Shown here piece by piece: positions 28,039 through 35,658 of a stretch of 64,000 nucleotides of DNA; the stretch's first letter is position 1, and the number at the start of each line of letters is the position of its first letter. This stretch comes from an uncultured bacterium. GTDB lineage: Bacteria > Verrucomicrobiota > Lentisphaeria > Victivallales > UBA1829. The stretch is from contig URNX01000002.1 in assembly GCA_900549415.1 (NCBI GenBank), positions 62,001 through 126,000 of the forward strand, in the 5' to 3' direction. The notes under the pieces are model-generated. The model saw only the letters and a program-made list of their open reading frames with translations, was not told where the DNA came from and searched no databases. Position numbers and translations under genes: made by a program.

Positions 28039-29142
28039 TCAGACAACCAGCAGTTCCGTCTCTTTATCAAAGAGGTGTGCGGTTGAAAGAGAAACAGCGA
28101 GATCGACTTCCTGACCGATGATTGCGTGGCGGTGCGCATCGATACGGGCGATACAGGAGGATTTGTCTCCGGTATCAAGATAGAGATATGTTTCGGCGCC
28201 CATCGGTTCCATGACTTCGACTTTTGCCTTGATTCGCGGAGAGTTGGGATCGAGTTCCGCGCGTTCGGAACCGATTTCCTCGGGACGGACGCCGAAGACG
28301 ATATCCTTGTTGATATAGGCTTCCGCTTTCGCGTACCACTCTTTCGGAAGGGGTATGGAAATGGTCGCAGTCTTGAAGAAGAGCTTGCCGTCTTCTTTTT
28401 CGATGTGCCCGTTGAAGAAGTTCATCGGCGGGGTTCCGATAAATCCTGCGACGAAGATGTTCGCGGGAGTGTCGTAGATATGCAGAGGCGTGTCAACCTG
28501 CTGAACGATACCGTCCTTCATGACGCAGATGCGGTCGCCCATGGTCATGGCCTCGATCTGGTCGTGTGTGACGTAGATCATGGTTGTTTCGAGGCGGGTA
28601 TGGAGCTTGGAGATTTCCGTACGCATCTGGACGCGCATTTTAGCGTCGAGGTTGGAGAGCGGTTCGTCGAAGAGGAAGACTTCGGGTTTGCGGACGATTG
28701 CACGGCCGACGGCGACGCGCTGGCGCTGACCGCCGGAGAGCGCTTTGGGGCGCCGCTGGAGGTAATCGTGAATGCCGAGAATATCGGCGGCTTCGTTCAC
28801 GCGCTTGTCAATATCCGCTTTCGGAAGTTTGCGGAGCTTGAGACCGAATGCGAGATTGTCGTAGACGGTCATGTGCGGATAGAGCGCATAGTTCTGGAAG
28901 ACCATTGCGATGTCGCGATCCTTCGGGGGGACGTTGTTGACGACGCGGTTTCCGATGTTGATGGTTCCGCTGCTGATTTCCTCGAGACCGGCGATCATGC
29001 GGAGCGTGGTGGATTTGCCGCATCCGGAGGGACCGACGAGCACCATGAACTCCCTGTCTTTGATTTCGAGGTCGACGTGTTTGACGGCAAGAACGCCGCC
29101 GTCGTACATTTTGCAGACATCCTTGAGGATTACCTCTGCCAT
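28039..29142 (-). CDS. Sugar ABC transporter ATP-binding protein (UgpC/MsmX type)
   Basis: I place the start at ATG 29142 (367 residues), preceded by AAGGAG, rather than at a further upstream codon that would add 66 non-conserved residues. Motifs are Walker A GPSGCGKST, Q-loop QNYALYPHMTV, signature LSGGQRQR, Walker B VFLFDEPLSNLD and H-loop YVTHDQ, then a C-terminal TOBE/MOB domain with GVRPEEIG. This matches ATPases that energise carbohydrate importers of the CUT1 class. No permease is encoded nearby, so it may serve several sugar importers, as MsmX does in Bacillus. Distant partners are inferred. Confidence 0.94.
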   Translation of the reverse strand: MAEVILKDVCKMYDGGVLAVKHVDLEIKDREFMVLVGPSGCGKSTTLRMIAGLEEISSGTINIGNRVVNNVPPKDRDIAMVFQNYALYPHMTVYDNLAFGLKLRKLPKADIDKRVNEAADILGIHDYLQRRPKALSGGQRQRVAVGRAIVRKPEVFLFDEPLSNLDAKMRVQMRTEISKLHTRLETTMIYVTHDQIEAMTMGDRICVMKDGIVQQVDTPLHIYDTPANIFVAGFIGTPPMNFFNGHIEKEDGKLFFKTATISIPLPKEWYAKAEAYINKDIVFGVRPEEIGSERAELDPNSPRIKAKVEVMEPMGAETYLYLDTGDKSSCIARIDAHRHAIIGQEVDLAVSLSTAHLFDKETELLVV

Positions 29143-29406
29143 TTTCTGTTTCTCCTTGTGTAACAAAAAAATTAAAACAAACTGTCGCGGGATTCTGACT
29201 TCAGCCGCAGTACGGGCAGCAGCGGAGCCTATATCCAACGATTCATCAATTATGTCCTGCAATATATGCCTGTTTTTTTGAAAATTCCAGTGCAGGAAAA
29301 GAAAAAAATGAAATTTTTTCTTCCGCGGTTCTTTTTTCAAGATTTTTCTGGTATTTCTGCGTATGTCTGCTATATTACAAGGTGAAAGTTCTAACAGGAG
29401 AAGGAT

Positions 29407-30705
29407 ATGAAACGCATTTCATGGAACGATCCCGATGCGGCGGCTGAACTGAACGCGCTCTACAACCGTCCGGCATGTCCGCGCGAAGTCGAAAAATCCG
29501 TCGCGGAAATCGTGGCGAACGTCAGAGCAAACGGAGATGACGCCGTCTGCGAGTATCTCGCCCGTTTCGACAAAGTCTCGCTTGCCCCCGCTCAGTTCGT
29601 TGTTTCCTCAGAAGAATACGCGGAAGCAGAACAGGCGGTCGATGAGACCGCAAAGACTTCGATTGCGACAGCAATCGCCCACGTCACCGCTTTTGCGGAA
29701 CAGGCCAAACCGCATGATCATTCCTTCTCGCCGCGTCCGGGCGTGACGCTCGGTGAACGCTTCATTCCGATGGAGCGTGTCGGCTGCTACATTCCCGGAG
29801 GAACGGCTCCGCTCGTTTCGACGGTCATTCATACGGTTGCCATAGCGAAAGCCGCGGGCGTGCGGGAGATTGTCGCGACAACGCCGGTGATGAAGAACGG
29901 CAAAGTCAATCCAGCAACGCTCTACGCTCTGAAACAGGCGGGGGCGACAGAGGTCTGGAAGCTCGGCGGCGCATACGCCATTGCCGCGCTTGCATACGGA
30001 ACGGAAACACTGCGCAAAGTCGACAAAATCGTCGGTCCCGGAAACGCATATGTCGCGGCCGCGAAAAAACTGGTTTACGGTTCCGTCGCCATTGACATGG
30101 TGGCCGGTCCCTCCGAGATTATGATTATCGCCGACCGTACGGCGAATCCCGCTTTCGCCGCCGCCGACATGCTGTCGCAGGCGGAACACGGAAGCGGACT
30201 CGAACAGTCCGTGATTGTTGCGGATTCCAAAGAGTTTCTGGATGCTGTGGAAGCGGAACTGAAACGCCAGTCGGTTACGCTCCCGCGCATTGCAACGGTC
30301 AACCGCGTGCTTGAAAACGGCACGTTCATGATCGAAGCCAAAGATATGCTGGAAGCTGCGGCGATCGCAAGCGGTTATGCGCCGGAACACCTGGAAGTGA
30401 TGTGTGAGAATCCGCGCGCGCTTCTGCCGCACATCAAAGCCGCGGGCGCAATCTTCCTTGGACAGTGGACGCCGGAGCCTGCAGGCGATTTCACCGCAGG
30501 CCCGAGCCATGTTCTCCCGACCGCCGGAACGGCAAAGTTCTTCCACGGGCTTTCCACCGCCGATTTCATGCGCCGGAGCAGTCTGCTTGAATATTCGGAG
30601 GAAGCTCTGATGAAAGAGGTTTCCGCCATTGAATGTTTTGCTTCGCTGGAAGGTCTTGCGGCGCACGGCAGAAGTGCATCCATCCGGAGGGACTGCAAAA
30701 AATGA
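29407..30705 (+). CDS. hisD: Histidinol dehydrogenase
   Basis: A 432-residue enzyme that catalyses the last two steps of histidine synthesis, oxidising L-histidinol to L-histidine with NAD. Diagnostic segments are CYIPGGTAPLVSTVIHTV, VDKIVGPGNAYVAAAKK, DMVAGPSEIMIIAD, SQAEHGSGLEQS with zinc-binding residues, and YAPEHLEVM with the catalytic Glu-His pair. AGGAGAAGG before the ATG supports the start. It overlaps hisC by four bases, so this is a two-gene histidine operon; the other his genes are outside the window. Confidence 0.97.
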   Translation: MKRISWNDPDAAAELNALYNRPACPREVEKSVAEIVANVRANGDDAVCEYLARFDKVSLAPAQFVVSSEEYAEAEQAVDETAKTSIATAIAHVTAFAEQAKPHDHSFSPRPGVTLGERFIPMERVGCYIPGGTAPLVSTVIHTVAIAKAAGVREIVATTPVMKNGKVNPATLYALKQAGATEVWKLGGAYAIAALAYGTETLRKVDKIVGPGNAYVAAAKKLVYGSVAIDMVAGPSEIMIIADRTANPAFAAADMLSQAEHGSGLEQSVIVADSKEFLDAVEAELKRQSVTLPRIATVNRVLENGTFMIEAKDMLEAAAIASGYAPEHLEVMCENPRALLPHIKAAGAIFLGQWTPEPAGDFTAGPSHVLPTAGTAKFFHGLSTADFMRRSSLLEYSEEALMKEVSAIECFASLEGLAAHGRSASIRRDCKK

Positions 30706-31766
30706 AAGTTCCGAATGTTCGTCCCTCCATTGCGAAACTGACCGGTTACGTTCCCGGCGAACAGCCGAAGTGGAACCGGATCATCAAGCTGAACACCAAT
30801 GAAAATCCGTATCCGCCGACGCCGCGTTTGAAGCATGTGCTGACGGATTCTGCAATAGAGAAGCTCCGTCTTTATCCCGATCCGGTTGCCCAGGCGCTCC
30901 GCGAGGAAATCGCCGCATTTCACGGCGTTTCTCCGGATCAGGTGATTGCCGCGAACGGCTCGGATGACGTCCTGACGATTCTCGCCCGCTGTTTTCTGGA
31001 TGAGACGCATCCGCTTGCGATGCCCGTCCCGACCTATTCGCTTTACAAGACTCTGGCGGAGCTTCAGAATGCGCCTGTGATTACGGTTCCTTTGAAGAAA
31101 GAGGAGAATTTCGCTTTCCCGGAGGATTTCGCGCAGAGAATTCAGGGAGCGTCGATCGTGATGATTGCGCGTCCGAATGCGCCGACCGGAAATTCGTACC
31201 CGCTGGAACTGATGGAAAAGCTCTGTTCGGAATTTTCCGGTGCGGTGCTTTTCGATGAAGCGTATGCCGATTTTGCGGACGACAATTGCGATGCGTTTCT
31301 GAAGAAATATCCGAATGTCATTATTTCCCGCACCTTCTCGAAGAGCCGTTCGCTGGCGGGCATCCGTTTCGGTTATGCGCTTGCCCGGCCGGAAATCATT
31401 GCGGAAATGATGAAGGTGAAGGATTCGTACAATGTCAACGGCCTGACCCAGCTTTTTGCTTTGGAGGCATTCCGCGACAAAGAGTATCTTGCGGAGACTT
31501 CGGCGAAGGTGCGCGCGACGCGGGATGAATACCGCATGAAACTGGAGGCGCTCGGCTTCCGGGTGATTCCCTCGCAGACCAACTTCCTTTTTGCCGCTCC
31601 GCCGAACCGCGACGGCAAAGGGTTCTTTGAGTTTCTGCGGACGAAGCAGATTCTTGTCCGCTATTTCCCGGGAGAGATGACCGGTGAGTTCGTGCGCATC
31701 ACGATCGGGCTTCCCGAAGACATGGCATTCCTTCTGGAATGCGCGAAAGAGTTCTGCAAAAAATAA
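30702..31766 (+). CDS. hisC: Histidinol-phosphate aminotransferase
   Basis: The start is ATG 30702 (354 residues), overlapping the hisD stop as ATGA with CGGAGG upstream; a longer frame begins inside hisD. It is a class I/II PLP-dependent aminotransferase with KLNTNENPYPP at the N-terminus, ANGSDDVL, FDEAYADFA and the pyridoxal-lysine K214 in FSKSRSLAGIR. It converts imidazole acetol phosphate to histidinol phosphate. The hairpin after it marks the border with the phage-like cassette. Confidence 0.95.
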   Translation: MKVPNVRPSIAKLTGYVPGEQPKWNRIIKLNTNENPYPPTPRLKHVLTDSAIEKLRLYPDPVAQALREEIAAFHGVSPDQVIAANGSDDVLTILARCFLDETHPLAMPVPTYSLYKTLAELQNAPVITVPLKKEENFAFPEDFAQRIQGASIVMIARPNAPTGNSYPLELMEKLCSEFSGAVLFDEAYADFADDNCDAFLKKYPNVIISRTFSKSRSLAGIRFGYALARPEIIAEMMKVKDSYNVNGLTQLFALEAFRDKEYLAETSAKVRATRDEYRMKLEALGFRVIPSQTNFLFAAPPNRDGKGFFEFLRTKQILVRYFPGEMTGEFVRITIGLPEDMAFLLECAKEFCKK

Positions 31767-31771
31767 AAAGA

Positions 31772-31804
31772 GCGCGGAGAGAACAGAATTCTTTCTCTCC
31801 GCGC
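31772..31804 (-). terminator. Terminator between hisC and the capsid cassette
   Basis: A 12-base-pair stem (31772-31783 with 31793-31804) with a nine-base loop. The minus strand continues with CTTTTTATTTTTT, so it is oriented to end the minus-strand capsid cassette. It may also end hisC transcripts, less efficiently. Confidence 0.75.
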
Positions 31805-31810
31805 CGTATA

Positions 31811-32305
31811 TTATCCGCGCAGAATTGCCCCGCAGACGGAACCGCCGGTTCCGCCGGAACGGAGGCGTCCGAATGCGCTGATCCATTCCAGCGCTTCTTT
31901 GGCGATTCCTGATTCGGATTCGCCTGAGCCGACACTGACTGAAAGTCCGCCCATTGAAGCGGATTTCACGCCGGAACGTCCCAGTTTCCGGAACTTTTTC
32001 CTTTGCGGATCGCACATGGCGAATGCCTGTTCGCAGACCGCGTGTTTCACAGCGTCCGGGATTGCCGTTGCGGAAACCGGCAGACCGTCGGCGTCGAGAA
32101 CTCCGCACCTGGGCCAGCGGAGCGTCCGATCCGGTTTTGCGGGAGTTCCCCTCCAGATGATGCGGGCGTCAAGCAGTTCCCCCGCGCGGGTGAGGGCGCT
32201 GATCTTTTCCTGTTCGGAAAGGTCGAACCAGAAAAGCGTTTCCTCTCTGCCGGTTGCGAACGAATCCGCTTCTTCAGGCGAGACATAGAGCAGTTTTGAA
32301 CTCAT
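31811..32305 (-). CDS. Phage head protein with DnaT-like (DnaT_2) domain
   Basis: A 164-residue protein starting at ATG 32305 (AGGTG upstream). The pattern YVSPEEADSFATGR, a WF segment, LDARIIWRGTP, RWPRCGVLDADGLPV, then IPDAVKHAVCEQAFAM follows the DnaT_2-type proteins that lie downstream of capsid genes in many tailed phages and are thought to act in head completion. The C-terminus has a GVKSASMGGLSVSVGS segment, also typical. It is the last gene of the minus-strand capsid cassette. Despite the domain name, no primosome role is implied. The call rests on motif recall and gene order. Confidence 0.72.
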   Translation of the reverse strand: MSSKLLYVSPEEADSFATGREETLFWFDLSEQEKISALTRAGELLDARIIWRGTPAKPDRTLRWPRCGVLDADGLPVSATAIPDAVKHAVCEQAFAMCDPQRKKFRKLGRSGVKSASMGGLSVSVGSGESESGIAKEALEWISAFGRLRSGGTGGSVCGAILRG

Positions 32306-32366
32306 TAAACACCTCATTTGCGGAACCGGACGGCGGTATGATCCGGTCCCGTGTGTTTCAGCTGTT

Positions 32367-32759
32367 TCAGCCGACTTTACGGACGAGCCCGACCATGATC
32401 TTTCCGGCGGAGAGATCGGAATCGGCGGAGATGCTGATTTTCTTCCAGAACGGAACCGTGGAGACCGGAGCGAAGCGGAAAAGCTCGGTTCCGGCGGCAA
32501 GCGCCTTGTCGGTTGCCGTGCAGAGGACAGCATATTCATTGAATGTGCCGTTTTTCGTTTCGGAGGCAAGAAGCTTGACCGTCAGCTTTTTGCCGGAAGC
32601 GATGGTTGCGGCTTTGGTGACCGTGCCGACGATTTCGAGTCCGAGCGCGCTTCCGCTGCAGAGAAACGGGGCGGATGTGAGCGTGGTCGCATTCGGGAGC
32701 GCGGTGTCGAGGACGGGTGTGTCATGAAGTTCAGACGAGATTGCTTTGGAAAAACTCAT
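32367..32759 (-). CDS. Putative capsid cement (decoration) protein
   Basis: A 130-residue beta-rich protein without signal peptide. It has an N-terminal arm and a jelly-roll-like core with KKLTVKLLASETKNGTF in the middle and FWKKISISADSDLSAGKIMVGLV at the end. The spacing of these strands resembles the Bbp16-type cement proteins found beside major capsid genes, which is my reason for the call. It lies 18 bases after the major capsid gene, with AAGGAAT before the ATG. A plain hypothetical structural protein is the alternative. Confidence 0.58.
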   Translation of the reverse strand: MSFSKAISSELHDTPVLDTALPNATTLTSAPFLCSGSALGLEIVGTVTKAATIASGKKLTVKLLASETKNGTFNEYAVLCTATDKALAAGTELFRFAPVSTVPFWKKISISADSDLSAGKIMVGLVRKVG

Positions 32760-32777
32760 GGTGGATTCCTTTCAGGT

Positions 32778-33698
32778 TCAGAGAGAAACGGCGTTTTCGG
32801 TGCCGTTGTCGAAATTGAAGCTTGTGATGATCGGAACTCCGTTCCAGGCGTCGATCTGCGTGGAGAAGCCGTTTCCGGAAACAAGCGTCATATGTTCGAG
32901 TTTGCAGGTGGTTCCGAGGTACGCCTTGACTGCGGGATGACAGAAAATGAAGGTGTTCTGACCAGCGCGGGCGTCAATGAGCAGCTTGTCCATCTGGCGC
33001 ATGGTCGGGAAGGTGCGGGCGGAGGTGGAGTCGGAGTCAATGTCGCAGTTGACAATGGCGCTGACGTAATCGGGATTTGCGAGCTGAACGCCGAAATAGG
33101 TTTTCAGACGCATTCCGTAGACGAGGCGTCCTTCCGCATTTTTGTAGAGCTCGCCGCCTGCGATCGGAGTGAGATCGAAGGTTTTGCCGTTGCCGAATCC
33201 CGCGGGATCGTAGACTCCGGTGATTTCTCCGGGGACGTAATGGACGCAGAGAATCGAATAGTTCTTGGTTCCGGTTCCGCCTGCTGACTGCACATTTCCG
33301 TTGCGGATGGCAAAGGCGCGGAAGTTGTCATAAAGCAGGCTGCGTTCCGCGGACATGCCGGTTTTGCGGAGAACGGGCGTTGCTTTTTTCGCGAAATAGG
33401 AGACGGGGCCGCCGAGCTTGCGTGCGGTGTCTTCGCCGACTTCCATTTCTCCGCCGATGATGGAGAGATCGGTCTGCTTGAGTTCCGATTCCGCAGAGAC
33501 TTTCGGCAGCGGAGCGTCGAGGTCGACAAGATCGCCGCCGGTGACGTCCTTCATGGATTCATAGATGTTCCAGAGTCCGTGGGAGGAGGGCTCCATCGGG
33601 AGGTCGCGGAGGATCGGGGCTTCGCAGGTGATGGCGTCGACGACTGCGCGCTGGGATTTGTCGGGACCGAGGGCGATTTCATAGAGAGATGCTGTCAT
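32778..33698 (-). CDS. Phage major capsid protein (HK97-fold, inferred)
   Basis: A 306-residue protein whose layout matches the roughly 300-residue major capsid proteins of tailed phages. An early segment EAPILRDLPM is followed by VSAESELKQTDLSIIGGEMEVGED, then a NYSILCVHYVPGEITGVYDP segment, YGMRLKTYFGVQLANPDYVSAIVNCD, and NTFIFCHPAVKAYL near the C-terminus, ending in GVPIITS. These correspond in order to the glycine-rich loop, the spine helix region and the axial domain of this family. AAGGAG precedes the ATG. It sits between the scaffold-like and cement-like genes, the normal order in phage head operons. No portal or terminase lies nearby. Confidence 0.78.
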   Translation of the reverse strand: MTASLYEIALGPDKSQRAVVDAITCEAPILRDLPMEPSSHGLWNIYESMKDVTGGDLVDLDAPLPKVSAESELKQTDLSIIGGEMEVGEDTARKLGGPVSYFAKKATPVLRKTGMSAERSLLYDNFRAFAIRNGNVQSAGGTGTKNYSILCVHYVPGEITGVYDPAGFGNGKTFDLTPIAGGELYKNAEGRLVYGMRLKTYFGVQLANPDYVSAIVNCDIDSDSTSARTFPTMRQMDKLLIDARAGQNTFIFCHPAVKAYLGTTCKLEHMTLVSGNGFSTQIDAWNGVPIITSFNFDNGTENAVSL

Positions 33699-33712
33699 AA
33701 TAACTCCTTATC

Positions 33713-34312
33713 TTATCTGTGGTTGTTCCAGGATTCTGCGATGAGTTCCGCCATCGTGTTTTGTGCGGCGGCGCGGGCTGCATACGGGAAAATGTTCTGC
33801 CGGACGCCGGCGGAACGGGAGGGCGCGAGCCAGTGCGGAGACTCACGGAGCTGTTTTTCCAGCCATTCCGCAACGCCGACACGGCCGTTTTCCGGTTTGC
33901 CGCGGACGGTTCCGTCTTCGCCCGTTTCAAAGATGGAGGCGCGTGCGAGGACATCGGGGAGCGCTTCGGCGCGGACGCCCATTTTGAGTGCGGTTTCGCG
34001 GAGCTCATTCTTGATCCGTTCCGCCTGAATTGCGGAATCGCGGGTTGCAAGTTTTGCTTTCAGATCGGCGAATTCGTCGAAGAGTGAATCGACGCGGTCG
34101 GGCTGAATGCCGTTCTTTTCGCAGAGGGTGCGGAGATGTTCCGCTTCCGCAAGCTGCTGTTCCATTGAGGAACGGAGCTGCTGGAAATCCTGTGCGGTTT
34201 TGAGTCCCTCGATGCCTGTGAGAGTCCAGACTCCGGGGGAGGTTTCCGAATAGAGTTCCCGGAATTTTTCCGGAACCTCGGCGATGTCGTGAAAAACTGT
34301 TTTCAACGCCAT
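33713..34312 (-). CDS. Phage capsid scaffolding-like protein
   Basis: The start is ATG 34312 (199 residues) with AGGAG upstream. The N-terminus has the pattern FRELYSETSPGVWTLTGIEGLKTAQDF, which I associate with phage scaffold proteins. Next comes a long coiled-coil (about residues 45-110, rich in Glu, Gln, Ala and Leu) and a helical C-terminus with EWLEKQLRESPHWL. Such proteins guide capsid assembly and then leave or are cut. It is the first gene of the cassette, 14 bases before the major capsid gene, matching usual phage order. No maturation protease is encoded nearby. Confidence 0.7.
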   Translation of the reverse strand: MALKTVFHDIAEVPEKFRELYSETSPGVWTLTGIEGLKTAQDFQQLRSSMEQQLAEAEHLRTLCEKNGIQPDRVDSLFDEFADLKAKLATRDSAIQAERIKNELRETALKMGVRAEALPDVLARASIFETGEDGTVRGKPENGRVGVAEWLEKQLRESPHWLAPSRSAGVRQNIFPYAARAAAQNTMAELIAESWNNHR

Positions 34313-34368
34313 GCTTTTCTCCTGTTTTACGGATCCGTCACCATGACGCATCCGAAACAGATTTTCCT

Positions 34369-34424
34369 TGTCAACCGATTTTCAAACATCAGGGAACTTG
34401 GCTGGCTTTTTTGTTCGGTTGACA
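34369..34424. promoter_or_regulatory. Symmetric divergent regulatory region of the capsid cassette
   Basis: A perfect ten-base inverted repeat, TGTCAACCGA (34369-34378) and TCGGTTGACA (34415-34424), with a 36-base spacer lies between the divergent scaffold and 382-residue genes. Each arm carries TTGACA pointing outward, so both could be -35 boxes, but no convincing -10 is found 16-18 bases on. They may instead be two operator half-sites for a common regulator. Confidence 0.5.
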
Positions 34425-34461
34425 TTTTCAGCACCGGAAACCTCAAAAAAGGAGATTCCAG

Positions 34462-35610
34462 ATGAAAACAGTCATTTACTGCAATGTCACAACTGGCGAA
34501 GTATTCGATGCTGACGGAAGCCCGCGCTCTCTCAACAATCCCTTTACAGCCGCTTACGGCGAGCGGCGGATTTTTGAATGGCATCTTGTCACGGCCGTTT
34601 CCGGTTCTTCGCCCGCGAACTGGACGCCACTTACAGAGTTCGAGTATACGCCGAGCATCGCATCGCTTGCCGCGGACGATACCTATATCAGCGCCTATCC
34701 GGGACGTTTCGTCTCGTGTGAAAACAGCGTTGTCCAGCTGGAACTGGATGTGGATGATTCGCTGATTCCGGGAAAAGGACAACTGCGGTTGACGAAGACG
34801 GACGGTTCCCTTCAGGAGGTCTCATACACCGCCGTAACGCCCTGCGACGGCGGGTACAAATTCCATGTGGACGAAACTCTTGCGCCTTCCGATTATCTTG
34901 CCGGCGGAACTGCGGATCTTCTGAAGCAGCCGATGGCAAAAACAAGTTCCTGTCTGCCTGGCTCGGTTCCTGCTCGCGGAGTTTTTCAGTTCTCTTTGGC
35001 ATTCCGTTCGGAAAAACTCAAAAAACTTTTTGAATATGCGGATGTGGAACGGATTGCGACGCGCGGACTTGAGCTGCGTCTTGCCGGGCTGGATGCATCC
35101 TCGCAGCGCGTGGAACTTGTTCGTGCGGTTGTGCCGTTGACAATTCTCGGTGTGCTGGATCAGAGTTCACTCGCGGAAACGATTCCGGAAACGGAGCTTA
35201 ATGCGTATCAGACATGGACGCTTGCGCAGCTCTCCGCCGGGATAGAGACTTCGTTTTCGGCGGACGGAAGCGTCTGGTCCGCATCTTCCGCGAATGCGGA
35301 GTGGGTGCGGCTGCGTCCGGCGAATGTCGCAAATGCGGCGTGGAGCGCTCCGGTTCCTCTGCCGCGTCCGAAGAATGTGGAATATTCGTTTACAATTGCA
35401 GAGGGGAATACTGCAGCGGAACAGGAGATTCTATACACCGCGCTGAATGTTTCAAAGCCGTTTGATTTTTCGCTTTTCCAACGGCAGAGCGATGATTCGG
35501 AGCTGAATATAACGAACAGTTCCGGTCTTCAGATTTTCTGCACGGCATCTGCGGTGAGGCTGGTCTGGAGCTCCGCAATTCCGGCGGGAACGTATGTCCT
35601 GCGCGGATAA
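34462..35610 (+). CDS. Unknown beta-rich protein divergent from the capsid cassette
   Basis: A 382-residue protein that I do not recognise. It has no signal peptide or membrane helix and is rich in short beta strands, Ser, Thr and Gly, which fits a phage appendage or tail-like structural protein. The beginning (YCNVTTGEVFDADGSP) and the following FEWHLVTAVSG, LTKTDGSLQEVSYTAV segments look like small repeated beta-sandwiches. AAAAAAGGAG precedes the ATG. It shares a symmetric regulatory region with the scaffold gene on the other strand and is followed by a strong terminator, so it is probably part of the same unit. A function cannot be assigned. Confidence 0.7.
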   Translation: MKTVIYCNVTTGEVFDADGSPRSLNNPFTAAYGERRIFEWHLVTAVSGSSPANWTPLTEFEYTPSIASLAADDTYISAYPGRFVSCENSVVQLELDVDDSLIPGKGQLRLTKTDGSLQEVSYTAVTPCDGGYKFHVDETLAPSDYLAGGTADLLKQPMAKTSSCLPGSVPARGVFQFSLAFRSEKLKKLFEYADVERIATRGLELRLAGLDASSQRVELVRAVVPLTILGVLDQSSLAETIPETELNAYQTWTLAQLSAGIETSFSADGSVWSASSANAEWVRLRPANVANAAWSAPVPLPRPKNVEYSFTIAEGNTAAEQEILYTALNVSKPFDFSLFQRQSDDSELNITNSSGLQIFCTASAVRLVWSSAIPAGTYVLRG

Positions 35611-35614
35611 ATGA

Positions 35615-35652
35615 AACGCGGGCGGCTGCTTTTGAAGGCGGCCGCCCGCGTT
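35615..35652 (+). terminator. Rho-independent terminator after the 382-residue gene
   Basis: A GC-rich 12-base-pair stem (35615-35626 with 35641-35652) with a 14-base loop, followed on the plus strand by GACTTTTTAT. It closes the plus-strand arm of the capsid region and separates it from the convergent tcdA gene. Confidence 0.85.
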
Positions 35653-35658
35653 GACTTT

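Noticed and set aside
31811..35610. Complete prophage
   Set aside because: Only head-type genes and one unknown gene are present; no integrase, repressor, terminase, portal, tail or lysis gene and no attachment-site repeats were seen.
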